A stretch of 64,000 nt of DNA from JAPXRI01 sp033813635 (GTDB lineage: Bacteria > Bacillota > Clostridia > Oscillospirales > QAMX01): contig JAPXRI010000001.1 of the NCBI GenBank assembly GCA_033813635.1, positions 236,428-300,427 of the forward strand, read 5' to 3'. Below, piece by piece: positions 34,936-43,660 of the stretch. A program made the position numbers and the translations under genes. Each line of letters begins with the position of its first letter. The first letter of the stretch is position 1. The notes under the pieces were generated by a model that did not search any database, was not told the origin of the DNA, and was given only the letters and a program-made list of their open reading frames with translations.

Positions 34936-36953
34936 CCGCACCGCTGACCCTCGGCAGCCTGTTTGACGGGATCGGCGGATTTCCGCTGGCAGGCGTCCGG
35001 CAGGGGTTCACTCCTGTATGGGCCAGCGAGATCGAGCCGTTTCCGATGGAAGTTACAAAAATAAGGTTTCCGGATATGCTCCCGGTCGGCGACATCATGA
35101 AGCTGAAGGGCTCGGAACTGATCCCTGTGGATGTGGTCTGCGGCGGGAGCCCGTGTCAGGATCTCAGCGTGGCAAACGGCAGGCGCCTCGGGCTGCAGGG
35201 CAAACGCTCCGGCCTGTTCATGGAGCAAATTCGGATTATCAAGGAGATGAGAGCGCATGACAAAGCAAGCGGAAGGCCAGCTGACACTGTTCGACCTCGG
35301 TATATGGTCTGGGAAAATGTGCCCGGAGCCTTCTCCTGCTCAGGGGGCGAGGATTTCCGGGCGGTCCTCGAAGAAACCTGCCGAGTTGCTGACGGCTCCG
35401 TATCTATACCTCGACCTCCGGGAGGGGTATGGCAATCTGCTGGGGCCATATTGGGAGATCAATTCTCCGTTGCTTGGAGAGTATACGACGCTCAATACTG
35501 GAATGTCCCGCAGCGGCGCAAGCGCATCTTCCTTGTCGCGGATTTTGGAGGCCACACCGCATTCCAAATACTATTTGAGCAGGACCGCCTGCTTGGGGAT
35601 TCTGCGGCGGGCGAAAAAACGCGGCAAGGAGCTGCCCCCGGTGCTGAAACAGGCGCTGGAGCTTCAGGCGGGAATCCGGCCGGAGGATGCCTGACATCAT
35701 GGGATGTGCAGAGCCACCGGATTTATGGAAGCGAGGGCGTCTGGCCCTCCCTGTACAGCGGCGGTGGTGGCGGGCACGGTTATGTATCCACAGAAACAGA
35801 AAAAACGGAAGCTCCGGAGGGCAGGCACGTGGCTTTTGCGTGCAATCAGCGCGATGAGGTTCGGAACCTGCACGATGTGTCCGGGGCGATACAGGCCCAG
35901 CCCGGTATGAAGCAGCAGACATTTGTTGCCGAGATGCCGCAGAAGGATGATGCGAATTGCCTGACGCCATGGGATACCCAGCAGGGCCGGGTTTTCACAG
36001 AAGAAAGCGTCGCGCCCACGTTGGCCGGCGCGGACGGGGGCGGCGGAAGAAATCCGGGCGGGCTTTTGTTTACGGCGGCGTTCAGCGCGGGGGCCGGTTC
36101 GTCCGCAGGAGGGATCGGCTATCAGGAGGAATGTGCGCCGACCTTGAAGGCGACGGCAAGCGGAAGCATGATGCCCTCCGTGCTGTGCCTGAACGACCAG
36201 GGCGGCAGCCGCATGGATGTTTCCGAAGACGTCGCCGCGACGCTCCGTTCCCAGGAGCACGGTCATTCGCCGCTTGTCATGGGAAACCAGCCGGAGCTGT
36301 TTGAGAATTATGGGATCGACTCGCGTTACACGGGACCGCACAAGGTGGCGCCCACCATGTCCGCGAGATACGGGACCGGCGGGAACAACGTCCCTTTAAT
36401 CTCCCAGCCGTCTGCGTTTCTGGCGGACTCGGGCGAAGACTCGGCGCCTGCCGAAACCTACTGCATTGCAGGAAATATCATCGACCGCCAGGACAAAAAC
36501 GGCGGGAACGGTATCGGCGTCCAGCCGGATATCAGCTATACCGTCACGGCCACCGACCGGCACTGCGTGTTTTCCCAGCAGCGCAGCGACGAGTATGCGC
36601 CGAACGAGGTGGTGAGCACCCAAAGTGCCCGACAATATAAGGATGCCACCGACCTCGTGTGTGAAGCGAACCAAGCCGGGACGCCTGAACCTCGCGGTGC
36701 GTCAGCCGACCCACATGTGCATCCCCATCGCATCCGCAAGCTGATCCGAAGGCTGACCCCGCTGGAATGCGAACGGCTCCAGGGGTTTCCGGACCACTGG
36801 ACGGACATCCCCGGCGCTTCGGACAGCGCCAGATACAAGGCGCTGGGCAACAGCGTGGCGATTCCCTGCGTGGAGCATGTGCTCCGGGGAGTCGCTTACT
36901 TTTTACGCAAATTCAAGGAGGAACCATCATGTACATCTATCCAGACAACCTGA
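34932..36953 (+). CDS. DNA cytosine-5 methyltransferase, phage/ICE type with repeat-rich insert
   Basis: The 673-residue protein has the C5-methylase motifs in order: motif I GSLFDGIGGFPLAG near the start, motif IV CGGSPCQDLS (catalytic Cys at about residue 72), motif VI VWENVPGAF, motif VIII QRRKRIFLVADFGG, and C-terminal motifs IX-X LTPLECERLQGFPDHWTDI and YKALGNSVAIPC. The long insert (about 250-590) contains imperfect repeats of the type 'VAPTL...GGGG' and 'GRVFTEESV', the target-recognition region of phage-type enzymes. GTG 34932 overlaps the previous stop. A second gene lies inside it in another frame. Confidence 0.92.
   Translation: MTAPLTLGSLFDGIGGFPLAGVRQGFTPVWASEIEPFPMEVTKIRFPDMLPVGDIMKLKGSELIPVDVVCGGSPCQDLSVANGRRLGLQGKRSGLFMEQIRIIKEMRAHDKASGRPADTVRPRYMVWENVPGAFSCSGGEDFRAVLEETCRVADGSVSIPRPPGGVWQSAGAILGDQFSVAWRVYDAQYWNVPQRRKRIFLVADFGGHTAFQILFEQDRLLGDSAAGEKTRQGAAPGAETGAGASGGNPAGGCLTSWDVQSHRIYGSEGVWPSLYSGGGGGHGYVSTETEKTEAPEGRHVAFACNQRDEVRNLHDVSGAIQAQPGMKQQTFVAEMPQKDDANCLTPWDTQQGRVFTEESVAPTLAGADGGGGRNPGGLLFTAAFSAGAGSSAGGIGYQEECAPTLKATASGSMMPSVLCLNDQGGSRMDVSEDVAATLRSQEHGHSPLVMGNQPELFENYGIDSRYTGPHKVAPTMSARYGTGGNNVPLISQPSAFLADSGEDSAPAETYCIAGNIIDRQDKNGGNGIGVQPDISYTVTATDRHCVFSQQRSDEYAPNEVVSTQSARQYKDATDLVCEANQAGTPEPRGASADPHVHPHRIRKLIRRLTPLECERLQGFPDHWTDIPGASDSARYKALGNSVAIPCVEHVLRGVAYFLRKFKEEPSCTSIQTT
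35257..35694 (+). CDS. Overlapping gene inside the cytosine methylase, +1 frame
   Basis: The 145-residue protein lies wholly inside the methylase gene. It has its own ribosome binding site AAGGAG ten bases before ATG 35257. Its features are not random: it opens KQAEGQLTLFDLGIWSGKMC, has LLGEYTTLNTGMSRSGA in the middle, and ends HSKYYLSRTACLGILRRAKK followed by RGKELPPVLKQALELQ. I recall a family of small clostridial phage and ICE proteins with this same pattern (SGK..PE, LGEYT, YYLS..A..GIL.RA..RGK.LP). The methylase frame over the same bases carries essential motifs, so both frames look constrained. Its function is unknown. Confidence 0.75.
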   Translation: MTKQAEGQLTLFDLGIWSGKMCPEPSPAQGARISGRSSKKPAELLTAPYLYLDLREGYGNLLGPYWEINSPLLGEYTTLNTGMSRSGASASSLSRILEATPHSKYYLSRTACLGILRRAKKRGKELPPVLKQALELQAGIRPEDA

Positions 36954-37198
36954 AATCCAAGGCGACGCTGTGGCTGTGGCAGCTCCGTGACATCGGCATC
37001 ATCGGCGTCGGCCTGCTGATCTCCGTGTTCGCGCTGGCGCAGCTCCGGTTTCTGCCGCCCATCGTTATCACGGCCCTCTATGCGTTTCTGACGATCCGTT
37101 TTGACGATACCAGCATCCTCGACTTTATAAAAAACGCCTGCGCTTTCTTTTTCACAAGGCAGCAGGTCTACGAATGGGGGTATGGAAAACATGAATAA
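36929..37198 (+). CDS. PrgI-like inner-membrane transfer protein
   Basis: This 89-residue protein has two adjacent membrane segments, LRDIGIIGVGLLISVFALAQ and PPIVITALYAFLTIRF, with short cytoplasmic ends. This small two-helix protein just before VirB4 matches the PrgI/TcpE-like subunit of Gram-positive type IV systems. ATG 36929 follows AAGGAGG and lies inside the end of the methylase gene (25-base overlap). Confidence 0.72.
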   Translation: MYIYPDNLKSKATLWLWQLRDIGIIGVGLLISVFALAQLRFLPPIVITALYAFLTIRFDDTSILDFIKNACAFFFTRQQVYEWGYGKHE

Positions 37199-37781
37199 GG
37201 CAGAAAAGAAAAACGCAAAGCAAAAACAGGTTACCCGTCAGCTCATCAACACGAAAGCCGTCACCGATTATAGTCTTGCGACCAACCGCGGCGACGAGCT
37301 GGTGTACTTTATTATCAAGCCCACCAACATCTCAGTGCTTTCCGAGGAAAGCGTCTCGGCCCGAATCTACGCCCTGATGACCGTTCTCAAGGGCATCGCG
37401 GAGCTGGAGTTTCTGTGCCTGAACAGCCGGGAAAACTTTGAGGACAACAAGCAGTTTCTGCGGACACGGCTGGAACAGGAGAACCACCCGGCTGTGCGGC
37501 GGCTTCTGGAGCAGGATCTCTCCCAGCTCGACCGGATGCAGGTGCAGATGGCGACGTCCAGAGAATTTCTGGTGGTGATCCGGCTCCGGAACGAAAAGCA
37601 GAGCGAGGTGTTCTCTTACCTGAACCGCATAGAAAAAACCCTGCGTGAGCAGGGCTTTTCCACAAAACGTGCTGGCAAGGAGGACATCAAGCGCATCCTC
37701 GCCATTTATTTCGAGCAGAATGTGACAACGGAAAAATTTGAGGACTACGACGGGGAACGCTGGATCGTACCGGAGGACTGA
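37182..37781 (+). CDS. VirB4-associated transfer protein
   Basis: The 199-residue soluble protein resembles the N-terminal region of VirB4/TraC proteins (VTDYSLATNRGDELVYFIIK, PTNISVLSEESVSARIYALM) but has no Walker motifs. The C-terminal half is helical (FLVVIRLRNEKQSEVFSYLN). In related ICEs, as I recall them, the VirB4 ATPase follows directly; here VirB4 lies 6.2 kb away after cargo island 2. ATG 37191 is an alternative start. Confidence 0.68.
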   Translation: MENMNKAEKKNAKQKQVTRQLINTKAVTDYSLATNRGDELVYFIIKPTNISVLSEESVSARIYALMTVLKGIAELEFLCLNSRENFEDNKQFLRTRLEQENHPAVRRLLEQDLSQLDRMQVQMATSREFLVVIRLRNEKQSEVFSYLNRIEKTLREQGFSTKRAGKEDIKRILAIYFEQNVTTEKFEDYDGERWIVPED

Positions 37782-37785
37782 CGGC

Positions 37786-38067
37786 TTATTTCAGCTTTTC
37801 GGAACAATCATCCATCAGAAGCTGAAACACCTGTTTTCCCGTTTTGCTGTCCTCATAAACCAGACTGTCCAGCAAGGCGCAGGAGAGCCCATAGGAAAAT
37901 CCCATGGAAGCGGGAATGGCAAGGAACTGCTCCTTCAGCATCCGGTTCATCCGCTCCATCGGTGGTTTCCCAACGACAACGGAAATTCTGTCATACAGCA
38001 TGTTCAGATCAGCGTTTTGAAGGACTTCGCTGATGCTTTCCCTTTTATCCGACAGGAACCGGGACAT
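37786..38067 (-). CDS. C-terminal part of a probable frameshifted cargo gene
   Basis: The 93-residue frame starts inside the end of the upstream minus-strand frame. Its content, SDKRESISEVLQNADLNMLY and MERMNRMLKEQFLAIPASMG, is a normal helical protein sequence that reads like the continuation of the upstream frame after EKFLQYP. It may be the second half of one gene split by a frameshift near 38065. It is convergent with the VirB4-associated gene, with four bases between stops. Family unknown. Confidence 0.5.
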   Translation of the reverse strand: MSRFLSDKRESISEVLQNADLNMLYDRISVVVGKPPMERMNRMLKEQFLAIPASMGFSYGLSCALLDSLVYEDSKTGKQVFQLLMDDCSEKLK

Positions 38068-38507
38068 GGGTATTGGAGGAATTTCTCCGCCAGCAGCGCG
38101 TAATGCCGATTCACGACAGTAAACCGCTGCGCGGATTGATCCAAATGTTCCTCAAAATTCTGCTTTACCTCCTGGTAAAAGGGATGTTCCTCTGCCTCTG
38201 CGCCGGTGTTGGTCAGTTGGAACGGGTGGTGCTTGTGCTCAGACGAATTTCCTGAGGCTGCATCCAGAGGATAAAAGCACAGGTCTCTCAGATCCGATGA
38301 CACCTCATACCCGTCTGACACAGCCTCCTGACTAGAAGAAGCGATGACCGCCTGAAAGAAATGGGACAGGTAGCTCTCCACCAGATATCCCTCCCCGCCG
38401 AGCTTCGTCCGGATATCCGTGGCAAGCAGCAGGAGATCCGTGATGGAACCGGGCTGTTCAGTTTCCTTGGAAACCAGCAGATCCTCCGGATTCTGAAAAA
38501 TGTTCAT
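38004..38507 (-). CDS. N-terminal part of a probable frameshifted cargo gene
   Basis: The frame from ATG 38507 gives 167 residues; I do not recognise it. It is helical and acidic (SITDLLLLATDIRTKLGGEG, QEVKQNFEEHLDQSAQRFTV). After about AEKFLQYP the sequence becomes Cys/Gly/Lys-rich and stops, while another frame starting at 38067 continues with normal-looking protein. One base gained or lost at the CCATGTCCC site would join them into a protein of about 240 residues. Confidence 0.5.
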   Translation of the reverse strand: MNIFQNPEDLLVSKETEQPGSITDLLLLATDIRTKLGGEGYLVESYLSHFFQAVIASSSQEAVSDGYEVSSDLRDLCFYPLDAASGNSSEHKHHPFQLTNTGAEAEEHPFYQEVKQNFEEHLDQSAQRFTVVNRHYALLAEKFLQYPCPGSCRIKGKASAKSFKTLI

Positions 38508-38887
38508 TTGTACCCCGACCTTTCTTTGAAGTCGGGAATCTCCGGCACTTAAAAGCGCGTGCAAAGGCGGGGCTTTTCCGTCCGCTACCCTTGCACGCGC
38601 GAAAGAATCTTCTTGTGCCGCCAGAAAAAACAAGGTACAATAACCTTGTCGTGGCGCCGTTTACGGTTGTGCAGGGTGGTCTGTTCACCTTTGCGCAGGG
38701 CTGGTATGTTCACAGCATATCAGCCTGCCATGACGCTTTTATTTTTCCGGGCAACTCCCGTTGGTGTCTATATCAACTCTGATCAAAAGAAAAGTCAAGG
38801 GTCATTGCGGCAAACAGCAGAAATATCGGGAAGCCGGGAGTATAAGCTCTCGGCTTTCCATTTTGCTCATAATGAAAATTCAGCACG
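38508..38887. other. Intergenic stretch without a supported gene
   Basis: No frame here has a good ribosome binding site or protein-like content. The only structure seen is a GC hairpin at about 38831-38857 (AAGCCGGGAG with CTCTCGGCTT) beyond the end of the minus-strand VOC gene; on that strand it has little T-run. Confidence 0.5.
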
Positions 38888-39298
38888 CTATTTCCCTCTT
38901 GGATAAAGAATACTGTCCTTGAAAATTCCGTCACCCCAAATTTCCCTTTCGGATAGAGTGGTTTCTATTAACTCAACCAGTTGCTTATTAATTATAACCA
39001 TTGCACAGCGGTACCCGGCGAATGGTTGATAAAGTGGCATGACAACTTCTTTCCCCTGTAAAGCGGCCTCGATGTTATTTGTTTTAAAAGCAACATGAGG
39101 TTCTTTCTGAATTCTAACATCAAGCGAAGAATTTTTCCCGAAAGCGTGTAACTCTATTGGGATAGATAGGTCATTTTTCATATCCAATGAGTACATGTCG
39201 AAAAGGGGACTATATTTCGTATCCTTATTGTCTTTAATACTTTCCAATGGTACGGGCTTTCCGATATGGTGAAATGTCATTTGAAAATCATCAATCAT
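38888..39298 (-). CDS. VOC/glyoxalase-superfamily protein
   Basis: The 136-residue protein starts at ATG 39298 behind AAGGAGA. Its pattern FHHIGKPVPLESIK ... IQKEPHVAFKTNNIEAALQG ... PFAGYRCAMVIINKQLVELI matches single-domain vicinal oxygen chelate proteins. Metal ligands His near the start and Glu near the end (VELIETT) are present. The substrate is unknown. It is one of several AT-richer cargo genes and is preceded by the repeated promoter segment. Confidence 0.68.
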   Translation of the reverse strand: MIDDFQMTFHHIGKPVPLESIKDNKDTKYSPLFDMYSLDMKNDLSIPIELHAFGKNSSLDVRIQKEPHVAFKTNNIEAALQGKEVVMPLYQPFAGYRCAMVIINKQLVELIETTLSEREIWGDGIFKDSILYPRGK

Positions 39299-39323
39299 AT
39301 CTTTTCTCCTTAGTTGTTTCCTG

Positions 39324-39410
39324 TTATATAAACAGTACAAAATTTATATGCAAGCCGACAAAGGACCCAAGCTGTCAAATCGCTCGATACCTCAAAAGGC
39401 ATTCCATATG
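39324..39410 (-). repeat. Repeated promoter-bearing intergenic segment, copy 1
   Basis: Read on the minus strand it contains TTGCAT, 17 bases, then TATATA, directed at the VOC gene. About 90 bases align, with scattered changes, to the segment at 40522-40606 upstream of the HAD gene. The upstream end carries a small palindrome CCATATGG. Confidence 0.55.
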
Positions 39411-39420
39411 GGAATTGCAT

Positions 39421-39834
39421 TCATCCGTCATCTTTACATTTCTTCTGTAAAAGGGAGATACCCGCACACGTCAAACCGATCCCTAACATTGTAAAACCGG
39501 AATATAAATCAATCTCTTTTAAGATCGACAATACAACGACCGAAATGCCCATTGCTAAAGAGACTGCTTTGAAAATCAGTGTAATAACATCACTTATACT
39601 TTTTTTGTTGTCATCCAGTTGCGCTGCTGATTTAATCTGCATCAGTTCATCTACCGATATTCCAAATATCTCCGCAAGCTTCGGCAGAGAATTTACATCC
39701 GGGCATGACAGATCCCTTTCCCATTTAGATACAGCCTTATCTGTAACACTCATTTTTTCCGCCAATTCCAGCTGAGTCATTCCATTTTCTTTCCTAAGTG
39801 ATGTAATCATCGATCCAAGCGTCTGCTTTTTCAT
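39421..39834 (-). CDS. XRE-family regulator with membrane segments
   Basis: In this 137-residue protein the N-terminal helix-turn-helix is ITSLRKENGMTQLELAEKMS and VTDKAVSKWERDLSCPDVNS. The C-terminal 50 residues form two membrane helices (FKAVSLAMGISVVVLSILKE, YSGFTMLGIGLTCAGISLLQ). Membrane-tethered XRE regulators of this type are common in clostridia. AGGAGG precedes the start. Confidence 0.85.
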   Translation of the reverse strand: MKKQTLGSMITSLRKENGMTQLELAEKMSVTDKAVSKWERDLSCPDVNSLPKLAEIFGISVDELMQIKSAAQLDDNKKSISDVITLIFKAVSLAMGISVVVLSILKEIDLYSGFTMLGIGLTCAGISLLQKKCKDDG

Positions 39835-39973
39835 TGAACCATTCCTCCTTTTCTTAATAGTTCCATTGTATCTTTCCTTTTCCGTTTACTCAACCGACTT
39901 ACAGTTTAATTCGGTCAACCGACAGTTTACCGCTCGTTTAGAGGCACAAAGCCTACTTATATTTCTAGTTTGC

Positions 39974-40498
39974 TTAATATGTTGGCTTAGATATAATCCA
40001 CTTAACCGCCTCAGAAAGATTTGAAGCGATGTAAGAAGCCTTTTTAACATTCCATTTATCTGAGTATTTTACTAAAGAATCATTTCCACACCCAGTTTTT
40101 ACTAAAACAATCTTCATTTTCGCATTAATCCCTGCCAACATATCACTCCATCTATCCCCAATTACATAGCATTCAGCACGATTCAACCCGTATTTTGTTA
40201 TCATTGTTTCCAACATGTATGTACCTGGCTTTCGACATTTACACAGGTCAGATGGCAAGTGTGGGCAAATACATACATCATTAAATTTGAACCCAAACAA
40301 TTCATCTTCAAATTCTTTCTGCGATACTTTGCCCATTGCGATATCAGGTTGATTAGTAAAAGCAATTACCTTGAATCCTGAGGCTTTAAGAAGTTCAATG
40401 CTATCAAGTACATTGTCATATAATACAAAATTTGGGGGATAAGTCGCTTCTGTATCCCCCCCAATTGTGCCATCTCTATCAATAAATACTGCTCTCAT
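39974..40498 (-). CDS. HAD-IIIA phosphatase, GmhB-like
   Basis: This 174-residue protein has motif I MRAVFIDRDGTIGGD (nucleophile and acid Asp), motif II around VIAFTNQ, the Cys/His zinc loop CICPHLPSDLCKCRKPG typical of histidinol-phosphate and heptose-bisphosphate phosphatases, and the final GDRWSDMLAGINAKM. It probably removes phosphate from a sugar or small metabolite. ATG 40498 follows GGGAG. Confidence 0.85.
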   Translation of the reverse strand: MRAVFIDRDGTIGGDTEATYPPNFVLYDNVLDSIELLKASGFKVIAFTNQPDIAMGKVSQKEFEDELFGFKFNDVCICPHLPSDLCKCRKPGTYMLETMITKYGLNRAECYVIGDRWSDMLAGINAKMKIVLVKTGCGNDSLVKYSDKWNVKKASYIASNLSEAVKWIISKPTY

Positions 40499-40521
40499 AT
40501 AAATGAGCTCCCTTTCGTTAA

Positions 40522-40606
40522 ATATAAATAATACGAAATTGATATGCAAGCTGAAAGAGCCCAGACGTCAACTTGTTCTATATTTTGAAAGATATCCCTT
40601 ATGGTT
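40522..40606 (-). repeat. Repeated promoter-bearing intergenic segment, copy 2
   Basis: On the minus strand it has TTGCAT, 17 bases, then TATATT, directed at the HAD gene. It aligns with copy 1 (39324-39410), and a shorter match lies at 43867-43893. An inverted repeat CCTTATGG/CCATAAGG sits at the far end. Confidence 0.55.
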
Positions 40607-40637
40607 TGCTCCATAAGGAATACCGGCAGATGAAACA

Positions 40638-41783
40638 TTAGAAATTGCTACAGATATAATCGAGAACCGCTGTGGTTCCTCCTAAGCAGCGCAGCGATTT
40701 TCCGAGCTTTTCCGCATTGGTCCGAAAGCTCTCGTCCGAAGTCAAATAATGAACAGCTTTCGAAATGGTGTCCGGTGAAAACTCCGATGCGGTTATGGCG
40801 ATTCCGGCCCCGTTCTTCACGACACTGTCTGCGCTGTATTTTCGCTCGAATACCTTTCCTGGACAAACGAGTTGGGGAATGCCATAGAGGAAACCGTCCA
40901 TCATGCTGTTTTGTCCGCCGTGATTGATGTAAACGGCTGTTCGCGGAAATAACGCGGAAAAATCAAACCTTCGTCCTAAGTGGATATTTCCGATATCTTT
41001 CCGCTCACGCATGCCCGCAAGAAATACTTCGTATGGAGCAGAACGGAGCGTATCAAAAACGACTTTCCGAATACGATTGATTGGGATTGTCCCATTACCC
41101 AGATAGACGAGAATACAATTTTTACGGTTAGCCGCTTGGGATACGGGAACCTTTTTCAGGGGGCCTACGAAAAGATTGTTTTTACCGTGGACAGGTTCCA
41201 GTATATCGCTGCTTGGAATGACCCTGCAATCCGCCCGCAGAAAAAGATCAAGCGCCGATTTGACCTGAGGCTGCTTCAACTCCTTCAAAACCCTGTTTAC
41301 GCCTCCCGCGAATTGCGGTGAAGCGGCATAGTCGGGCTGTGTCGGAAAACTATAGGAGACCATGAGCGGTTTGCTTTCCGCCTTTGCCGCTATCATGGCG
41401 GATAGATTAAATTCCGAATAAACGATATCCGGCTGAAAGTCGCGGATGGCCGACCGGATTTCCCCGATGCTTGTTTTGAGATAAGGGTAGGCGCTTGCGC
41501 CGGTCACATGAAGTACCTCTTCAAAGCTGTGAATGGTTTTCCTGCCGATGATGCCGAGCCGGTCCGCAAAGGGATAAACCCTGCTGCCCAGCCATTTCGG
41601 TAAGCCCATCGGTATGGGGGTGGATAAGAAATAGTGGGCTGTCCCGGATACGACTCTGCTGCTTTCTCCACACAGCGCTACCTGAATTCCGCTTTCCAAA
41701 AAGGTTTTTGCCAGTATTTCAGCCCGGGAAAACGGCCCCTCCATCTGTGCAACTGCCGACATCGGCACAATCAGGACCTTCAC
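40638..41783 (-). CDS. Glycosyltransferase of the MGT/UDP-glucuronosyltransferase class
   Basis: The 381-residue protein has the GT-B fold pattern of macrolide-type glycosyltransferases: N-terminal KVLIVPMSAVAQMEGPFSRA, and a C-terminal nucleotide-sugar site FPRTAVYINHGGQNSMMDGF then LYGIPQLVCPGKVFERKYSA. GTG 41783 follows GGAGG. It would attach a sugar to a small acceptor, such as an antibiotic or lipid. The acceptor cannot be told from sequence. Confidence 0.82.
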   Translation of the reverse strand: MKVLIVPMSAVAQMEGPFSRAEILAKTFLESGIQVALCGESSRVVSGTAHYFLSTPIPMGLPKWLGSRVYPFADRLGIIGRKTIHSFEEVLHVTGASAYPYLKTSIGEIRSAIRDFQPDIVYSEFNLSAMIAAKAESKPLMVSYSFPTQPDYAASPQFAGGVNRVLKELKQPQVKSALDLFLRADCRVIPSSDILEPVHGKNNLFVGPLKKVPVSQAANRKNCILVYLGNGTIPINRIRKVVFDTLRSAPYEVFLAGMRERKDIGNIHLGRRFDFSALFPRTAVYINHGGQNSMMDGFLYGIPQLVCPGKVFERKYSADSVVKNGAGIAITASEFSPDTISKAVHYLTSDESFRTNAEKLGKSLRCLGGTTAVLDYICSNF

Positions 41784-41879
41784 GGTATCGCCTCCGTCAT
41801 GTAATGTGATTTCCAAGAGAAAAAATAAGTTCCAGTATATAAGCAAAGTGAATTCTATTTGCGCTCATTATACCATGCC

Positions 41880-41962
41880 GGGATCCGGATGTGTTATTGC
41901 CATCACAGAAATGCGGCGGTTTTTTATATTCAGAGAGGAAAAGGCGCCCTATGACAAAGGTG
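41880..41962 (+). pseudogene. Remnant copy of the virB4 leader
   Basis: The stretch from TGTTATTGCCATCACAGAAA through GCGGCGGTTTTTTATATTCAGA and CCCTATGACAAA resembles the leader right before the intact virB4 (43926-44000), which has GCGGTTTTTTTATATTCAGA and CCCTATGGCAAA. After the ATG the similarity ends. It looks like a leftover left boundary from an earlier insertion event. Confidence 0.55.
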
Positions 41963-41964
41963 TA

Positions 41965-42603
41965 TCAGTTCTCATTCCGAGACGGCAAAGTTTGCATGAG
42001 GGTATAGAAGTATTCAGGCTTACCGGTGCTGAAATACTCATACCAGGCCTCCAGCGTGTCGGCTTCAAAAACGCCTACATGCTCGATGATTTGCTTTGCC
42101 CACAGCAAGCCTCCGGTGGAACCGGCGGTGATCAGATTATGATCCGCCACAGAAGGCTTATCGATATAAAAGCTCTGCCCTTGATAACCGGGAGCAACCA
42201 TTTCAAGGAATCCCACTCCATTACTGGTATGGGGGCGCTGATCCAATAGTCCTACGTTCGCAAGTGCGGCGGTAGCCCCGCAGATCGCACACACCGTAGC
42301 GCCCGCAGAGAGAAATTCGTCGGCTTTTTCAATGATCGCGCCATGCTTCGGGTCGTTCCATGTATTTGCGCCGGGCAACAGCAGAACGCTCTCTTTGCTC
42401 AAAGCAATATCCCCAATCAAGCAATCGGGCATGATTGTCAGCCCGCCCATTGTTTTGATCGGCTCTTTGGAATCACTGACTGTTTTGAGCGATACACGCG
42501 GCGCGCCCTTTTTGAAAAATCGACCGGAATTCAGTTCCGAAGTAACATACCCCAGTTCCCAGTCGGCTAAAGTATCCAGAACGTAAACATAGATCGTAAA
42601 CAT
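41965..42603 (-). CDS. DJ-1/PfpI family protein
   Basis: The 212-residue protein begins at ATG 42603 after GAGGAAA. It has the DJ-1/PfpI fold signs: YVLDTLADWELGYVTSEL, VLLLPGANTWNDP, and the nucleophile elbow ATVCAICGATAALANVGLLD with Cys. Such proteins are glyoxalases, chaperones or stress proteins. The gene is divergent from a WYL regulator, which is probably its controller. Confidence 0.83.
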   Translation of the reverse strand: MFTIYVYVLDTLADWELGYVTSELNSGRFFKKGAPRVSLKTVSDSKEPIKTMGGLTIMPDCLIGDIALSKESVLLLPGANTWNDPKHGAIIEKADEFLSAGATVCAICGATAALANVGLLDQRPHTSNGVGFLEMVAPGYQGQSFYIDKPSVADHNLITAGSTGGLLWAKQIIEHVGVFEADTLEAWYEYFSTGKPEYFYTLMQTLPSRNEN

Positions 42604-42727
42604 AATATTTCCTCTGCTTTCATTGTTATATTGATTTGTCTGCGTCCTTATTGTACGATATAATTGTTGACAGCATGGTGGCAACAATAGGGAAGGATAA
42701 AAAGAATATTTGAAAGGCGGCTGTCCG

Positions 42728-43660
42728 ATGAAAGTAGACAGGCTTGTCAGCATCATCATGATACTCCTCGAAAAAGAGCGGATCGGCGCACAGGAGTTAG
42801 CAGATCTATTTGAAGTTTCGCCCCGCACAATCTACCGTGACATAGACACGATCAACATGGCGGGTATTCCTGTTCGCTCAACATCGGGGGTGGGCGGTGG
42901 CTTTGAAATCATGCAGAAATACAAAATTGATAAAAATGTTTTTTCAACTTCTGACCTTTCCGCTATCTTGATGGGACTTTCCGGCCTCTCAAACGTGATG
43001 CGAGGGGATGAACTGGTAAACGCCCTTGCGAAAGTCAAGAGCTTTATCCCCGCCGACAGAGCGAAGGACATTGAATTAAAAGCAAATCAAATATGTATCG
43101 ATTTAAGTCCGTGGATGGGTAACAGGAACATACAACCATACTTAGAGATGATCAAAACGGCGTTGCAGGGAAGCAAACTTCTTTCGTTTGAATATGTAGC
43201 CCACCACGGAAATAAGTCCACACGAACGGTTGAACCGTATCAGCTTGTACTAAAAAGCAGTCATTGGTATTTGCAAGGGTATTGCCATAAAAGAAATGAT
43301 TTTCGCTTGTTCAGACTATCCCGCATATCAAACCTGCAAATGCACGAGGAGGGCTTCACGCTGCGTGATTATGAAAAGCCGCAGTTGGATTTTGATGATA
43401 TTCTGGCAATGATGCAAACAAGAATCAAAATTCGTATCCACAAGTCCGTCATGGACAGGGTGCTCGATTATTGCGCTTATGAAGACTTCTCGCCCGACGG
43501 TGAGGATCATTACATTGTGGACTTTCCCTTCATTGAAAATGAATATTACTATGATATTCTTCTGAGTTTTGGGGATAAATGCGAATGTTTGGAACCGCCG
43601 CATATCCGCACAGAAATGAAGCGCAAAATACACGATATAGCCGCTTTATATGAAAACTAG
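42728..43660 (+). CDS. WYL-domain transcriptional regulator (YafY type)
   Basis: In this 310-residue protein the N-terminal DeoR-like helix-turn-helix is RIGAQELADLFEVSPRTIYR then DIDTINMAGIPVRSTSGVGG. The middle WYL domain includes VEPYQLVLKSSHWYLQGYCH and FRLFRLSRISNL. The WYL domain binds ligands or nucleic acid. Divergent from the DJ-1/PfpI gene with about 125 bases between them. Confidence 0.88.
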   Translation: MKVDRLVSIIMILLEKERIGAQELADLFEVSPRTIYRDIDTINMAGIPVRSTSGVGGGFEIMQKYKIDKNVFSTSDLSAILMGLSGLSNVMRGDELVNALAKVKSFIPADRAKDIELKANQICIDLSPWMGNRNIQPYLEMIKTALQGSKLLSFEYVAHHGNKSTRTVEPYQLVLKSSHWYLQGYCHKRNDFRLFRLSRISNLQMHEEGFTLRDYEKPQLDFDDILAMMQTRIKIRIHKSVMDRVLDYCAYEDFSPDGEDHYIVDFPFIENEYYYDILLSFGDKCECLEPPHIRTEMKRKIHDIAALYEN

